Notes: a model not told the origin generated them from the sequence alone. A stretch of DNA of 64,000 nucleotides from Lachnospiraceae bacterium (GCA_024698145.1 JAILRO010000026.1:24473-88472), one strand, 5' to 3'. Positions 1 through 10,103 are shown, counted from the first letter of the stretch. Numbers and translations: made by a program.

Positions 1-1465
1 CAATCATCTCATCTATTCGAGCGATATACTGTTCAACATTTTTCACATTCTCAACTCTTTCAATGCGTCCTTCCTTACGGAAAACAAACTTTGATGAAGC
101 TCCCGCTCCCATTGCCAGGATATCCATCTTCTCTTCCATGATAAGAACATTGTAAGCGCACTCTTTGCCCCGGATCGCATAACCGATATTTTCCAGTTTC
201 CCGGGAATATTCTTCTGACGATACAGATAATACGGAACCAAATCAAGTCTTCTTGCACATTCATCAACTGCCATTAACATCTCATTGGTACTGCCCTTTA
301 TAAGTGACCTGTAATTCTCCATCTCAATATTAAGGTTGGCTGCCCTCTTAATGGCAAGCGAATGAACAGTCAGACTGTCAGGCGCCATTTGTTCTATTTC
401 AGATAAAGTATGGCGTACATGCTCTATGTCTTCGCCCGGAAGCCCGACTATCATATCCATGTTGATATTGTCAAAACCGACCTGTCTTGCAAGCGCGTAT
501 GCGTCCTTTGTCTGACTTACGGTATGCGCTCTTCCTATAAGCTTAAGCGTCTCATCCGACATTGTCTGCGGGTTGATGCTTATACGTCCGACTCCGCATT
601 CCTTAAGAACCGTAAGCTTATCCTCGGTAATACTATCCGGTCTTCCACACTCTACGCAAAACTCTCTTACATAACTCATATCAAACGTCGACTTGACGTG
701 TGTAATAAGTTCACGCAATTGCTCTGCCGTTAATGCACTCGGCGTTCCCCCGCCTATATATATCGCAACCAATCGTTTGTTACTGTAAATGTCGCTTGAA
801 GCCACAAAACTAATCTCTTTACAAAGTGCATTCAAATAATCCTTAACCGTGAAACCTGTCTTCTTTTCATCCGCATATAACGCTATCGGGTATGATGTGA
901 ATGAACAATACAGACACCTTGAAGGGCAGAAAGGTATGCCGATATAAACACAATACTCGTTCTCATAATCGTAATCCGCAAAAAGCTTCTGCTCATTCTT
1001 AGCGACCTCTATACATATGTCCGCTTTCTGCGAAGTTGCAAGATACACATCCGTATAAAGCTTATGTATTTCCTCCTCACTCTTGCCCTGTTCGATACAC
1101 TCCGTAGCAATTTTAGTAGGGCGCACTCCGGTAAGACTTCCCCACGGAAGCTCTTTCTTCGTGTATGCTGACAACATTTTATAAAGAGCACCTTTTATCG
1201 GGTTCCTTGCTATCTTCTTGTCCATGAAGTCGATTACAACGGTCTTCTCGTCAACATATCCAAACTCGTCTTCAAGAGTAAATGTTACATAACCGCCACG
1301 CTGCATACTTGGCACTTCCACGTCCGTGTCATACGTAAATACAGCTTTGAGGCCAAGCCTTGTATCCTCTTCCTCTGTCACAACCTTCTCATTGTCAAAG
1401 AAGGCCTGCAACATAACCCTTATGTCATTGTTATATAATTCTTCGTTCTGATACAGATAAATCAT
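1..1465 (-). CDS. hemZ: HemZ-type radical SAM coproporphyrinogen dehydrogenase-like protein (3' end cut by window)
   Basis: I translated this reading frame by hand. It opens at ATG 1465 and stays open to base 1, giving 488 codons, so only a few C-terminal residues should be missing. The radical SAM [4Fe-4S] motif is visible as CPSRCLYC (CxxxCxxC) after YIGIPF, followed by the glycine-rich YIGGGTPSAL and later VECGRPDSIT and NMDMIVGLPGE, all typical of the HemN/HemZ family. HemZ proteins belong to the oxygen-independent coproporphyrinogen oxidase superfamily; the reaction in Clostridia without full heme synthesis is uncertain, and some relatives are heme chaperones. The N-terminal extension ahead of the radical SAM core is the HemZ-type region. 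The start lies 13 bases after the stop of the upstream hydrolase and has no strong Shine-Dalgarno sequence, so translational coupling is likely. It is the last gene of the Rel-hydrolase run. Confidence 0.9.
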   Translation of the reverse strand, partial: MIYLYQNEELYNNDIRVMLQAFFDNEKVVTEEEDTRLGLKAVFTYDTDVEVPSMQRGGYVTFTLEDEFGYVDEKTVVIDFMDKKIARNPIKGALYKMLSAYTKKELPWGSLTGVRPTKIATECIEQGKSEEEIHKLYTDVYLATSQKADICIEVAKNEQKLFADYDYENEYCVYIGIPFCPSRCLYCSFTSYPIALYADEKKTGFTVKDYLNALCKEISFVASSDIYSNKRLVAIYIGGGTPSALTAEQLRELITHVKSTFDMSYVREFCVECGRPDSITEDKLTVLKECGVGRISINPQTMSDETLKLIGRAHTVSQTKDAYALARQVGFDNINMDMIVGLPGEDIEHVRHTLSEIEQMAPDSLTVHSLAIKRAANLNIEMENYRSLIKGSTNEMLMAVDECARRLDLVPYYLYRQKNIPGKLENIGYAIRGKECAYNVLIMEEKMDILAMGAGASSKFVFRKEGRIERVENVKNVEQYIARIDEMI

Positions 1466-1478
1466 AGCATCTATTACA

Positions 1479-2117
1479 CTATGCCGGACAGGCATAGTTA
1501 TGTTTCTTCTCCCACTCTATAGTTGTGGTATCCATGTGTCCGGGGAAAACCTTGGTGTTATCCGGAAGCACATAAAGCTTCTCTCGTATGGATCTTTCAA
1601 TCTCCGCACCACTTCCGGTCGGAAAATCCGTTCTTCCCACACTCTCACAGAACAACGTATCGCCTGCGATAAGCGATTCCATCTCCGGAATGTAGAAACA
1701 CATGCCGCCACTTGTATGTCCCGGCGTAAGTATGCATTTAATCTTTGCACCTATAATCTCAAGTTCCTGTCCGTCTTCTAATAACTCGTCCGCATGTACG
1801 GTTACAGGAAATCCAAACATAGACGACAGATTAATAGAAGGATTTGATAGAATCTTCTCATCCTCAATCCTTGACGCATATACAGGAACGCCGAACTTTT
1901 CCTTCAAACCGTTAACTGCACCTATATGGTCAAAATGTCCATGTGTAAGGAATATCGCCTTTAAATTAAATGCAGGATCAGAGAATATCTCTGTTAATGT
2001 TCCAAGCTCATCACCCGGATCGAACACGATACACTCATCGGTATCGTGATTAACAAGTATATAACAATTAACTCCCATGCTTCCGAGAGTCTTTCTAAAA
2101 ATCTCTAAATTTGCCAT
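1479..2117 (-). CDS. Metallo-beta-lactamase-fold hydrolase (glyoxalase II-like, YqgX/YcbL type)
   Basis: This 212-residue protein has the metal-binding motif THGHFDHIG (HxHxDH) near residue 59, then TPGHTSGG, AGDTLF and PGHMDTT, which supply the remaining histidine and aspartate ligands of the binuclear zinc site. Length and motif order fit the single-domain MBL hydrolases often labelled hydroxyacylglutathione hydrolase, but thiol-ester hydrolysis is only a family-level inference. It is a soluble cytoplasmic protein without a signal peptide. It sits 29 bases after rel and 13 bases before hemZ on the same strand, an order often seen in Lachnospiraceae, and is probably co-transcribed with both. 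Confidence 0.88.
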   Translation of the reverse strand: MANLEIFRKTLGSMGVNCYILVNHDTDECIVFDPGDELGTLTEIFSDPAFNLKAIFLTHGHFDHIGAVNGLKEKFGVPVYASRIEDEKILSNPSINLSSMFGFPVTVHADELLEDGQELEIIGAKIKCILTPGHTSGGMCFYIPEMESLIAGDTLFCESVGRTDFPTGSGAEIERSIREKLYVLPDNTKVFPGHMDTTTIEWEKKHNYACPA

Positions 2118-2146
2118 ACTACCAATCCTATTCTATATCCGATTGC

Positions 2147-4411
2147 TTAACCAACACTTCTTTCAACATCGATAACGCCCTGTATCGCACGCAATTTGGC
2201 AATTATTGAATTAAGCTGTTCAACCTTGCGAATCTGAAACTCAACAACTATTGTTGCCTTGTTATTCTTGTTGTTTGTCTTACTGTTAATAGCCGTCACA
2301 TTGATATTAGCTTCCGTAAACAACTTGGTAATGTCAAACAACATTCCTGTTCTGTCCGACGTAAATATTCTTACTTCAGTGGTATATACCGAATCTGCAT
2401 TCTCCGCAGTCTCCTGCCACTCTGCATCTATAAGACGTCCTCTGTCATGTTCACTCATGCCCATGATATTGACACAGTCTGTTCTATGAATAGATATACC
2501 TCTTCCACGAGTGATAAATCCTGTTATCTCGTCACCCGGAACCGGTGAACAACATTTTGAAAAATGAACCGCAACGTCGTCGATACCCTTGACTCTGATA
2601 CTACCCTTGGCAACCGATGTCTTTCGAAGCGCACCAGTATGATTGAGCTGATCAATAAGCTCATCCTCCGTCATCTGTGCCTTCTCATGACTGTTCTTCG
2701 CCTCTAACATGCGGTTAACTACCTGACCTTCTTTTAACGCGCCATGTCCTATTGCAGCAAGCACCGAATCCCAATCAAGGAAATTATACTTCTGCATAAC
2801 TTCTTTCTGGTATTCCTGTTTGTTAAGATCAGCGAAAGTGTATCCTTTGCTCTTGCAGTAATTAAGAAGAAGCTCCTTACCTCTATTGGTATTGTCCTCT
2901 TTAAACTCCTGCTTGAACCATTGATTAATCTTGTTCCTTGCCTGTGCAGACTTAACGATTGTAAGCCAGTCTCTGGAAGGTCCTTTCGAATTCTGTGATG
3001 TAATTATCTCCACGCGGTCACCATTTTGCAACTGATATGTCACCGGCACAACGCTTCCGTTAACTCTTGCGCCCACCATCTTATTACCGACCGCAGAATG
3101 AATACTATATGCAAAATCTATCGGGGTTGAACCAGCCGGAAGATTCTTGACGTCACCGTTAGGTGTGAAACAATACACCTGCTCGGCAAAAAGGTCAAGG
3201 TCAGTCTTAACCGCACTCATGAACTCCTTATTGTCTTCAGTTTCTCTCTGCCAATCAAGAATCTGACGAAGCCAGCTTAACTTCTCTTCCTCTTTATCCT
3301 TGGTTGTTCCCGAAAGATTCTCTTTGTATTTCCAATGAGCAGCGATACCGTATTCAGCAATCCTATGCATCTCATAGGTTCTTATCTGAATCTCAAAAGG
3401 TTGTCCGTTCTTACTTATAAGCGTTGTATGAAGCGACTGGTACATGTTCGCCTTCGGCATCGCAATGTAGTCCTTGAAACGTCCGGGTATAGGCTTATAC
3501 TTCTCGTGAATAATACCGAGTGCCGCGTAACAATCCTTAACACTGTCAACGATAATTCTTACTGCAAAAATATCATATATCTGATCAAGCGTCTTGTTCT
3601 GGTTCTTCATTTTCTTATAAATACTGAAGAAATGCTTGATACGTCCGTTAATCTCAGCCTTAATTCCGGCCTCCTCAACGCAGTCCTTAACCTCTCCAAC
3701 TATACTTTCGATAAATGCTTCCCTCTCCTCGAGACGTTCATCAAGCTCGGTCTTGAGTTCTTTGAATTTCTCAGGTTCAAGGTACTGTAACGATATATCA
3801 TCAAGCTCTATCTTAATCTTACTGATACCAAGTCTGTGTGCAATAGGAGAATAAATGTCAAGCGTCTCTCTCGACTTCTCTATCTGCTTAGCCGGCGACT
3901 GATACTTAAGTGTTCTTAAATTGTGAAGTCTGTCGGCAAGCTTAATAAGGACAACTCGAATATCCTTGGCCATCGCAATAAACATCTTACGAAGATTCTC
4001 TGCCTGAAGCTCTATCTTATCCTGTGAAAAATTGAGCTGTGTCAACTTGGTAACACCGTCAACAAGAAGTAATATTTCCGAAGAAAACTCCTGCTCAATC
4101 TCCTCCGGTGTCATTATTGTATCTTCAATTACATCATGAAGTATTCCGGCAACAATTGTTTCTTTATCAAGCTCAAGCTCTGCCAAAATAATGGCAACAC
4201 AAAGAGGGTGCATGATATAGGGTTCTCCCGACTTACGGAACTGTCCCTCATGCGCCTTGTCCGCAATATGATAGGCTTTCTCAATCATAGAGATGTCTGT
4301 GTTAGGGTGGTACTTAAGTACCTCCTCAATAAGTGTCTTGTATAACTCCTCCGGTGGTGTAAAATCCTTCGGTGTGCTCAATTTCTTATCCAGATTGACT
4401 ATTCCTGCCAT
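2147..4411 (-). CDS. rel: Bifunctional (p)ppGpp synthetase/hydrolase Rel
   Basis: The 754-residue protein shows the complete Rel architecture. An N-terminal HD hydrolase domain contains GILHDVIEDT. The synthetase domain contains RFKDYIA, where the RxKD form is typical of bifunctional Rel enzymes and not of hydrolase-dead RelA. A TGS domain (VYCFTPNGDVKNLPAGSTPIDFAY) follows, then the zinc-finger region with FSKCCSPVPGD, and a C-terminal ACT domain with RTGMLFDITKLF. It makes and degrades the stringent-response alarmone in the cytoplasm. The start is supported by AAGGTG five bases upstream of the ATG. The apt gene that often lies between recJ and rel in Firmicutes is absent; the 174 bases upstream hold only a candidate promoter. 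Confidence 0.96.
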   Translation of the reverse strand: MAGIVNLDKKLSTPKDFTPPEELYKTLIEEVLKYHPNTDISMIEKAYHIADKAHEGQFRKSGEPYIMHPLCVAIILAELELDKETIVAGILHDVIEDTIMTPEEIEQEFSSEILLLVDGVTKLTQLNFSQDKIELQAENLRKMFIAMAKDIRVVLIKLADRLHNLRTLKYQSPAKQIEKSRETLDIYSPIAHRLGISKIKIELDDISLQYLEPEKFKELKTELDERLEEREAFIESIVGEVKDCVEEAGIKAEINGRIKHFFSIYKKMKNQNKTLDQIYDIFAVRIIVDSVKDCYAALGIIHEKYKPIPGRFKDYIAMPKANMYQSLHTTLISKNGQPFEIQIRTYEMHRIAEYGIAAHWKYKENLSGTTKDKEEEKLSWLRQILDWQRETEDNKEFMSAVKTDLDLFAEQVYCFTPNGDVKNLPAGSTPIDFAYSIHSAVGNKMVGARVNGSVVPVTYQLQNGDRVEIITSQNSKGPSRDWLTIVKSAQARNKINQWFKQEFKEDNTNRGKELLLNYCKSKGYTFADLNKQEYQKEVMQKYNFLDWDSVLAAIGHGALKEGQVVNRMLEAKNSHEKAQMTEDELIDQLNHTGALRKTSVAKGSIRVKGIDDVAVHFSKCCSPVPGDEITGFITRGRGISIHRTDCVNIMGMSEHDRGRLIDAEWQETAENADSVYTTEVRIFTSDRTGMLFDITKLFTEANINVTAINSKTNNKNNKATIVVEFQIRKVEQLNSIIAKLRAIQGVIDVERSVG

Positions 4412-4473
4412 ACTATCACCTTCTTACTCTATCAGGTATATTATTATCATTTACTTTCAGAAAATATAAAGTA

Positions 4474-4501
4474 ATTATATCTTATATACTCTTCGATGTA
4501 A
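4474..4501 (-). promoter_or_regulatory. Candidate sigma-A promoter for rel
   Basis: On the minus strand a perfect -10 hexamer TATAAT (4474-4479) is preceded, after 16 bases, by TTACAT (4496-4501), a weak -35. It lies about 60 bases upstream of the rel start in the recJ-rel gap. I see no hairpin terminator in this gap, so recJ transcription may also run into rel. Confidence 0.38.
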
Positions 4502-4585
4502 CCAAAAAAATGCACCAAATACACAAGTTTGTTATATTTTTACATAAATCAACTAATCATTCCTGTTATTATGGCAATTCTGCCC

Positions 4586-6370
4586 CTAGAGAACTTCTCT
4601 TACTGCCGCCATTGAATACTCTCTGATTTGGAACTGTATTGTTCTGATGCCGTTAAACTCGTTGACTGACGGGTAGTATACAACGTTAAGCATTACATTG
4701 TTAAGCCAGCCGTGAAGAAGCTTGTCGTACTCCTCCTGACCAAACCATTCCACAATACTGTCGGAAAACTCCGGTGCATTGAAATATATGGCTTCGCCCC
4801 TGTATCCGTCCGGTGTCTCAAAGGACATCTTAACCACATTCTGTTCCTTACCGAGAATCTTGGCTGACAAAATATTGACATCCTTCTGTGCAAATTGTGG
4901 CTTGGGATTACCCTGGCCAAACGGTGCTAATGAATCAATCTCCTCAATGAGTTTCTCTGTGACATAAGATGTCGGCATCGCTATATCTATATAAACTTTA
5001 GGTATGAAATCTTCCTCTGTCAAAGTGCAGTTTTCATTAAGTCTTCTTCTTAATTCATCAATGTCATCTCTGTTAAGCAAGAATCCCGCAGCTCCTGAAT
5101 GTCCTCCATAAGCAAGAAGAATATCCTCACACTCAAACAACGCGTTTCTCATATGGTAACCATCCATTGAGCGTCCCGAACCTTTGACAAGGTCTTCATT
5201 ATCGCAATCGGTTACTATCAACGTCGGTCGGTTGTATTTCTCACGTATTCTGCCTGCGATAATTCCGGCTATACTTTCGTGACAATCCGGAAGATATATC
5301 ACATAAACCTTATCATCTTTCATTGTATCAGCAATTTCAGAGGCTTTTTGAACAGCGATTGCTGTCATTTCTTTTCGCTCATCATTTATTCTCTTAAGAT
5401 TCTCCGCCTTAACAAGCGCATCCTCTACCTTCTCCTCTAGGAAAAGGTCCATTGCTTCCATGGCACTTTCCAATCTTCCCGAGGCATTAATGCACGGTCC
5501 GATTCTAAAACCGATATGATATGCCGTAATCGGAATATCACCAAGCTCATTAACACGAATGAGAGCATTAAGTCCGGTATTATCGGTGTATTTTATCTTG
5601 GCAAGTCCTTTAGCAACAAATATTCTATTCTCGCCGGTAAGCGACACAACATCACATATAGTCGCCATAGCAACAAACTCAAGAAAGCTTTCAAGCTCCT
5701 CTTTTGGAATCTCTCTTGCCTCATAAAGACACTGCACAAACTTATATGCAACACCGGCACCACACAAATCCTTAAACGGATATTTGCAGCTTTCCTTCTT
5801 CGGATCAATCACCGCATCCGCAGGTGGCAGAATAAACTCTTTGTTGTCATCAACAATAGTATATGGCACATCATGGTGGTCTGTAACAACGACAGCTATT
5901 CCCGCCTCTTTGGCTTTCGCTACCATGGCATACTCGGATATACCATTGTCACACGTTATTATCGTGTTAACTCCGTCATTTATCGCATTATCTATTATCT
6001 CTTCACTTATACCGTAGCCGTCCTTGATTCTGTGTGGTATCACATAATCAACGTCGGCGCCGACACATTTCAATCCCTTGTACAATATATAATTGGACAT
6101 AACTCCATCGACATCATAATCGGATATGATACGCATCTTGTGACCTTCTTCAATGCTGTGAATGATCACTCTCACGCCTCGATTCATATCCTCCAAAAGG
6201 TAAGGGTCGCAAAAATCACTCTCTTCCGGGTGAAGAAAGCTCTCAAAGTCCTCTATGGCGACATCACGATTTATGAGCAGTCGTGCCGTAACAGGGTCTA
6301 TATTATATTGTTGTGCAAGCATGTCAAAGTCCGCACGCTTCGCTTTCAATATCCATTTTCTGTCCGTCAT
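4586..6370 (-). CDS. recJ: Single-stranded-DNA-specific exonuclease RecJ (DHH family)
   Basis: This 594-residue protein carries the DHH phosphoesterase motifs in order: SDYDVDG (motif I), TCDNGIS (motif II), TDHHDVP (motif III, the name-giving DHH) and a later VIDPKK, with the DHHA1 motif GGHSGAAGF at about residue 418. RecJ degrades 5' single-stranded DNA in recombinational and mismatch repair. The protein is near the short end of the RecJ range and lacks the long C-terminal extension of some Firmicutes RecJ proteins. The start is well supported by GGGGAG five to six bases before the ATG. It lies between secDF (89 bases upstream) and rel, a conserved clostridial order. Confidence 0.92.
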   Translation of the reverse strand: MTDRKWILKAKRADFDMLAQQYNIDPVTARLLINRDVAIEDFESFLHPEESDFCDPYLLEDMNRGVRVIIHSIEEGHKMRIISDYDVDGVMSNYILYKGLKCVGADVDYVIPHRIKDGYGISEEIIDNAINDGVNTIITCDNGISEYAMVAKAKEAGIAVVVTDHHDVPYTIVDDNKEFILPPADAVIDPKKESCKYPFKDLCGAGVAYKFVQCLYEAREIPKEELESFLEFVAMATICDVVSLTGENRIFVAKGLAKIKYTDNTGLNALIRVNELGDIPITAYHIGFRIGPCINASGRLESAMEAMDLFLEEKVEDALVKAENLKRINDERKEMTAIAVQKASEIADTMKDDKVYVIYLPDCHESIAGIIAGRIREKYNRPTLIVTDCDNEDLVKGSGRSMDGYHMRNALFECEDILLAYGGHSGAAGFLLNRDDIDELRRRLNENCTLTEEDFIPKVYIDIAMPTSYVTEKLIEEIDSLAPFGQGNPKPQFAQKDVNILSAKILGKEQNVVKMSFETPDGYRGEAIYFNAPEFSDSIVEWFGQEEYDKLLHGWLNNVMLNVVYYPSVNEFNGIRTIQFQIREYSMAAVREVL

Positions 6371-6406
6371 ATATACTCCCCAATCAAAAAACCGGCTAAT
6401 AATACG

Positions 6407-6436
6407 ATAGGGACATGGTTAATTCCATGCCCCTAT
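6407..6436. terminator. Hairpin between secDF and recJ
   Basis: Two 12-base arms (6407-6418 and 6425-6436) pair with one mismatch that is a G-U wobble in one RNA orientation, with a six-base loop. On the minus strand a run of six T follows, but only about 17 bases later, so this is a weak or attenuating terminator after secDF and not a textbook one. Confidence 0.45.
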
Positions 6437-6459
6437 ATGATTAAATGATTCCGTAATTA

Positions 6460-8676
6460 TTACTTATTCTTCTTTGCGACTTTCTTAGATCCGGCATTCT
6501 TCTCTTTCTTTCCGAATCCTGTCTTGAACATGTACCACAACGGTCCTGTGATACAAACTGATGAATAAGCACCGCAGATAAGACCGCACATAAGAGTAAG
6601 TGCAAAGTCTTTAATCGATGTAACACCCATAAGGTATAACATGAATATCATTACGAATGTTGTAAGTGTTGTGTAAATGCTTCGTGTCAATGTCTGTGAA
6701 ATCGAAGTATTAACTATGTTCTCATATGTTTCGCCCTTACCGTTCATAATAACAAGATTCTCACGGATACGGTCGAATATGATGATTGTCGCATTGATTG
6801 AGTAACCTACTATTGTAAGCATACATGCGATAAATGTGTTACCTACTGAAAGTCTTCCTATTGAATAAACCGCAAAAACAACAAGTACGTCGTGCAAAAG
6901 TGCTACAACCGCAGCTGCACCGAACTTAACATCAGAGAAACGGAACGCAATGTATATAAGCATAAGTATTGTAGCTATTACTACAGATACGATTGCATTT
7001 CTCTGCATCTCGCCACTGATTGTTGAACTGATATTCTCTACGTTAATCTCCTTAACCTTGAAGCTGTCATTAAGAGCAGTCTCAACTGCATCACGCTGAT
7101 CAACCTTCATTTCAGGTGTTTTAAATACGATTTCATTGCTATCCTGTACGTTCTGAACCTGAACATCTGCATCAGATATTCCGGCTGCCTCACATATAAC
7201 AGGAAGGATTTCCTTCTCAGCCTTAGCAAGATCGTAGTGATCCTCGAAATCAACTGTCATAGATGTACCACCTGTGAACTCAAGGCTGTAGTTAAGTGTT
7301 GAACCTGTCTTGCTCTTGAATATAGGAAGTGCAACAAGTCCTGCAAGTACAGCGATAATTGAAATTGTAAATGTTACCTTTGAAAGCTTAACGAACTTAC
7401 CAACGTTAGGCTCTTTCTTAAATCCGTATAACTTAGGATTAGTAGCACCAAGATTGTAAATAGCTTTTAAGAGGTGCTTTGTTACAAACAATGCAGTGAA
7501 CATTGAAAGCACAATACCGATTCCAAGTGTAAGAGCGAATCCCTTGATTGAACCGATACCCATTATATAAAGTACAACAGCTGCAATAAGTGTTGTAATG
7601 TTACTGTCTAAGATTGCTGAAGCAGCCTTGTGGAAACCTGAATCTATAGCTGACTTCACTGTAGCACCGTTACCAAGTTCCTCTTTGATACGTGTGAAAA
7701 TGATAACGTTGGCATCAACCGCCATACCGATTGAAAGCACGATACCGGCAAGACCCGGAAGTGTAAGGCTGGCATTAAAACCATTAAGGCAAAGAAGCAT
7801 AAGTACGACATATGCAACAAGTGCAAGTACTGATACAAAACCAGGTAAGAGGTAAAGAACAATCATGATGATTGCTACAAGTACCATACCAACTGCACCG
7901 GCCTTAAGAGTAGTAGCAAGAGCGTCCTGTCCAAGTGTAGCTCCAACCTCGTTAGAACGAAGTTCTTCAAGTGAAAGTGGAAGTGCACCGATACGGATTG
8001 TCTCGGCAAGTCTGTTAGCTTCCTCATCATCTTCCATACCGTTAATTACTGCAGCACCACCTGTGATAGCTGTCTGAACTGTAGGTGCCGAAGCAACCTC
8101 GCCATCATATATGATATAGATACGCTTACCAATATTAGCTGTTGTAGCATCTGCAAACTTCTTGGTTCCTTCATCAGTAAATGCTAACTGAACAACATAT
8201 TCCTGAACTGCTCCGGAATTATCAATAGCTGCTGCCGCATTCTTAACGTCCGAACCTGTAAGTACTGTCTCATACTCTTCTCCGGCTGCAAACTTCTGAT
8301 AGTTATCTTCATCCATGAACTCCAATGCACCCGGCTTACCAAGATCCTGAAGAATCTTATTAGCATTAGACACACCAGGAATCTCTATACTAAAACGATC
8401 TGTACCTTCCTGATATACACTACTGTCTGTAGAATACACATCAGCACGCTGCTGAAGACGTGTCTTTGTATCACTAATCTCCTGTGCTGTAGGATTCTCA
8501 TCTGTAATTCTGTAAGTAATACTTACACCACCTGCAAGGTCCAAACCAAGAACAATGTTCTCTGCCTTTCCGATATGATGCTTTCCAAGACCCTGAATAG
8601 TTGTGAATGCTCCGAGAACCAATGCCACAAGGAACACGAGTATGGTAAGCAAACTGTTTCTCTTTGTCTTTCTCAT
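6460..8676 (-). CDS. secDF: Protein translocase subunit SecDF (fused SecD and SecF)
   Basis: This is a fusion of SecD and SecF, membrane subunits that use the proton-motive force to help Sec-dependent export. The SecD half has GLDLAGGVSITY (D1 motif) near the N-terminus, the P1 region, and the membrane motif LPGLAGIVLSIGMAVDANVI. The SecF half begins after a basic linker at about residue 420, with TGGTSMTVDF and the membrane motif TIVGYSINATIIIFDRIREN. About twelve membrane segments are expected. A TTG at 8700 would extend the frame, but ATG at 8676 has AAGGAG nine bases upstream and is the better start, giving 738 residues. The C-terminal tail is lysine-rich. It follows the SCIFF maturase by 47 bases. 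Confidence 0.95.
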   Translation of the reverse strand: MRKTKRNSLLTILVFLVALVLGAFTTIQGLGKHHIGKAENIVLGLDLAGGVSITYRITDENPTAQEISDTKTRLQQRADVYSTDSSVYQEGTDRFSIEIPGVSNANKILQDLGKPGALEFMDEDNYQKFAAGEEYETVLTGSDVKNAAAAIDNSGAVQEYVVQLAFTDEGTKKFADATTANIGKRIYIIYDGEVASAPTVQTAITGGAAVINGMEDDEEANRLAETIRIGALPLSLEELRSNEVGATLGQDALATTLKAGAVGMVLVAIIMIVLYLLPGFVSVLALVAYVVLMLLCLNGFNASLTLPGLAGIVLSIGMAVDANVIIFTRIKEELGNGATVKSAIDSGFHKAASAILDSNITTLIAAVVLYIMGIGSIKGFALTLGIGIVLSMFTALFVTKHLLKAIYNLGATNPKLYGFKKEPNVGKFVKLSKVTFTISIIAVLAGLVALPIFKSKTGSTLNYSLEFTGGTSMTVDFEDHYDLAKAEKEILPVICEAAGISDADVQVQNVQDSNEIVFKTPEMKVDQRDAVETALNDSFKVKEINVENISSTISGEMQRNAIVSVVIATILMLIYIAFRFSDVKFGAAAVVALLHDVLVVFAVYSIGRLSVGNTFIACMLTIVGYSINATIIIFDRIRENLVIMNGKGETYENIVNTSISQTLTRSIYTTLTTFVMIFMLYLMGVTSIKDFALTLMCGLICGAYSSVCITGPLWYMFKTGFGKKEKNAGSKKVAKKNK

Positions 8677-8723
8677 TTTCTTTCTCTCCTTCTTTGACAA
8701 AGCATGGTCGCCCCCGCCTTGTA

Positions 8724-10103
8724 CTAATTATCTGCCAACGCAGCTTTTATCATAATCGCACATTCTACTCTCTTCTTCTCAAGCTCGCATCCTACTTCAT
8801 AAGCATCTGTAAGATTGCCATGGAAATTATACGAGTTGGCAGCACATCCGCCACTACAGTAGAATCTCGCAAAACAGTCTCTGCATTTATCCTTCGCATA
8901 TACGTTGCAAAGTTTAAACTCATCGACTACCTTTGTGTTAACGATTCCGTCATCAACGTTACCAAGTAAGAAATCTTCCATACCAACAAACTGATGACAT
9001 GGATACAAATCTCCCCAAGGGGTAACCGCCAAGTATTCCGTACCGGAACCGCAGCCGGACAATCTCTTATACACACAAGGTCCGCCTGTCAAATCTATCA
9101 TAAAATGGAAGAAATTAAATCCTTTTCCTTCCTTTTCACGTTTCACCATTTCACGTGCAAGTTCATCGTATTCCTCACGAAGAACCGTTACATCCTCGTC
9201 GGTTAACGCATAATCCATATCAGGACCTGCAACAACCGGCTCCATTGAAATCTGCTTAAAGCCCATATCCGCAAGATGAAGCACATCTTTTGCGAAATCA
9301 AGATTATGATGAGTAAATGTTCCTCTTACATAATAGTTTGTCTGATTCCTAAGTTCTGCCATCTTCTTGAACTTATCTATAATAAGGTCGTAACTTCCTT
9401 TGCCGTTTCTTGTCGGACGCATAGCATCGTGCACTTCTTTTCTTCCGTCTATGGAAAGCACGACATTAGCCATCTCTTTGTTGGCAAACTCCATAACCTC
9501 ATCATCTAACAACACGCCATTAGTTGTAAGCGTGAAACGAAACTTCTTATTAAATTCTTTTTCTTTGGATCGTCCGTATGCAACAAGATCCTTGACTACC
9601 TGGAAGTTCATAAGCGGTTCTCCGCCAAAGAAGTCAACCTCCAGATTAACTCTGTTACCTGAATTGGCAATCAGAAAATCAAGTGCTTTTCTACCCACTT
9701 CGTAGCTCATAAGCGATCTGTCACCATGATACTCACCCTCTCCCGCAAAACAATACTTGCAGGCAAGGTTACAATCATGTGCTATATGAAGACAAAGAGC
9801 TTTGACAACGATCTTTCTCTTCTTGAAGTCAATAGCAGGTGCTTTGCCATCCTTTGGAATGAGCGCATCCCTGTATTCATCTTCAGTAAAGAGCTGACCC
9901 ATCTTCTTAAGTTCTTCTATCTCTTCAGAAGCTTCCAAGATATCTTCTTTGGAATACTGTCCAAGCTTACTTGCTATCTCTTCGGGACTGTTATTTTCAT
10001 ACAGAGCAATCACATCATATACTAGATCATCTACAACGTGAACTGAACCACTGCAAACGTCTAGTACAATATTATAACCATTATTCTTATATTGATGTAT
10101 CAC
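8724..10103 (-). CDS. scfB: SCIFF peptide radical SAM maturase
   Basis: This 459-residue radical SAM enzyme has the cluster motif CNLACKYC (C111, C115, C118). An N-terminal region of about 95 residues is probably the RiPP precursor-recognition domain, and the C-terminal SPASM domain shows CGSGTEYLAVTPWGDLYPC, KCRDCFARFYCSGGC and a final GCELEK for two auxiliary Fe-S clusters. Characterised SCIFF maturases form a Cys-to-Thr thioether (sactipeptide/ranthipeptide class) in the six-cysteine peptide. The start is GTG, supported by AGAGGG seven bases upstream. The peptide gene lies 123 bases upstream on the same strand, and secDF follows, the classic clostridial context. Confidence 0.95.
   Translation of the reverse strand: MIHQYKNNGYNIVLDVCSGSVHVVDDLVYDVIALYENNSPEEIASKLGQYSKEDILEASEEIEELKKMGQLFTEDEYRDALIPKDGKAPAIDFKKRKIVVKALCLHIAHDCNLACKYCFAGEGEYHGDRSLMSYEVGRKALDFLIANSGNRVNLEVDFFGGEPLMNFQVVKDLVAYGRSKEKEFNKKFRFTLTTNGVLLDDEVMEFANKEMANVVLSIDGRKEVHDAMRPTRNGKGSYDLIIDKFKKMAELRNQTNYYVRGTFTHHNLDFAKDVLHLADMGFKQISMEPVVAGPDMDYALTDEDVTVLREEYDELAREMVKREKEGKGFNFFHFMIDLTGGPCVYKRLSGCGSGTEYLAVTPWGDLYPCHQFVGMEDFLLGNVDDGIVNTKVVDEFKLCNVYAKDKCRDCFARFYCSGGCAANSYNFHGNLTDAYEVGCELEKKRVECAIMIKAALADN

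Noticed and set aside
5516..6448. A 310-residue plus-strand open frame opposite recJ
   Set aside because: It lies wholly antisense to a convincing recJ gene, has no ribosome site or recognisable motif, and its composition (rich in Ile, Asn, Tyr and His) is typical of the reverse strand of a coding region.
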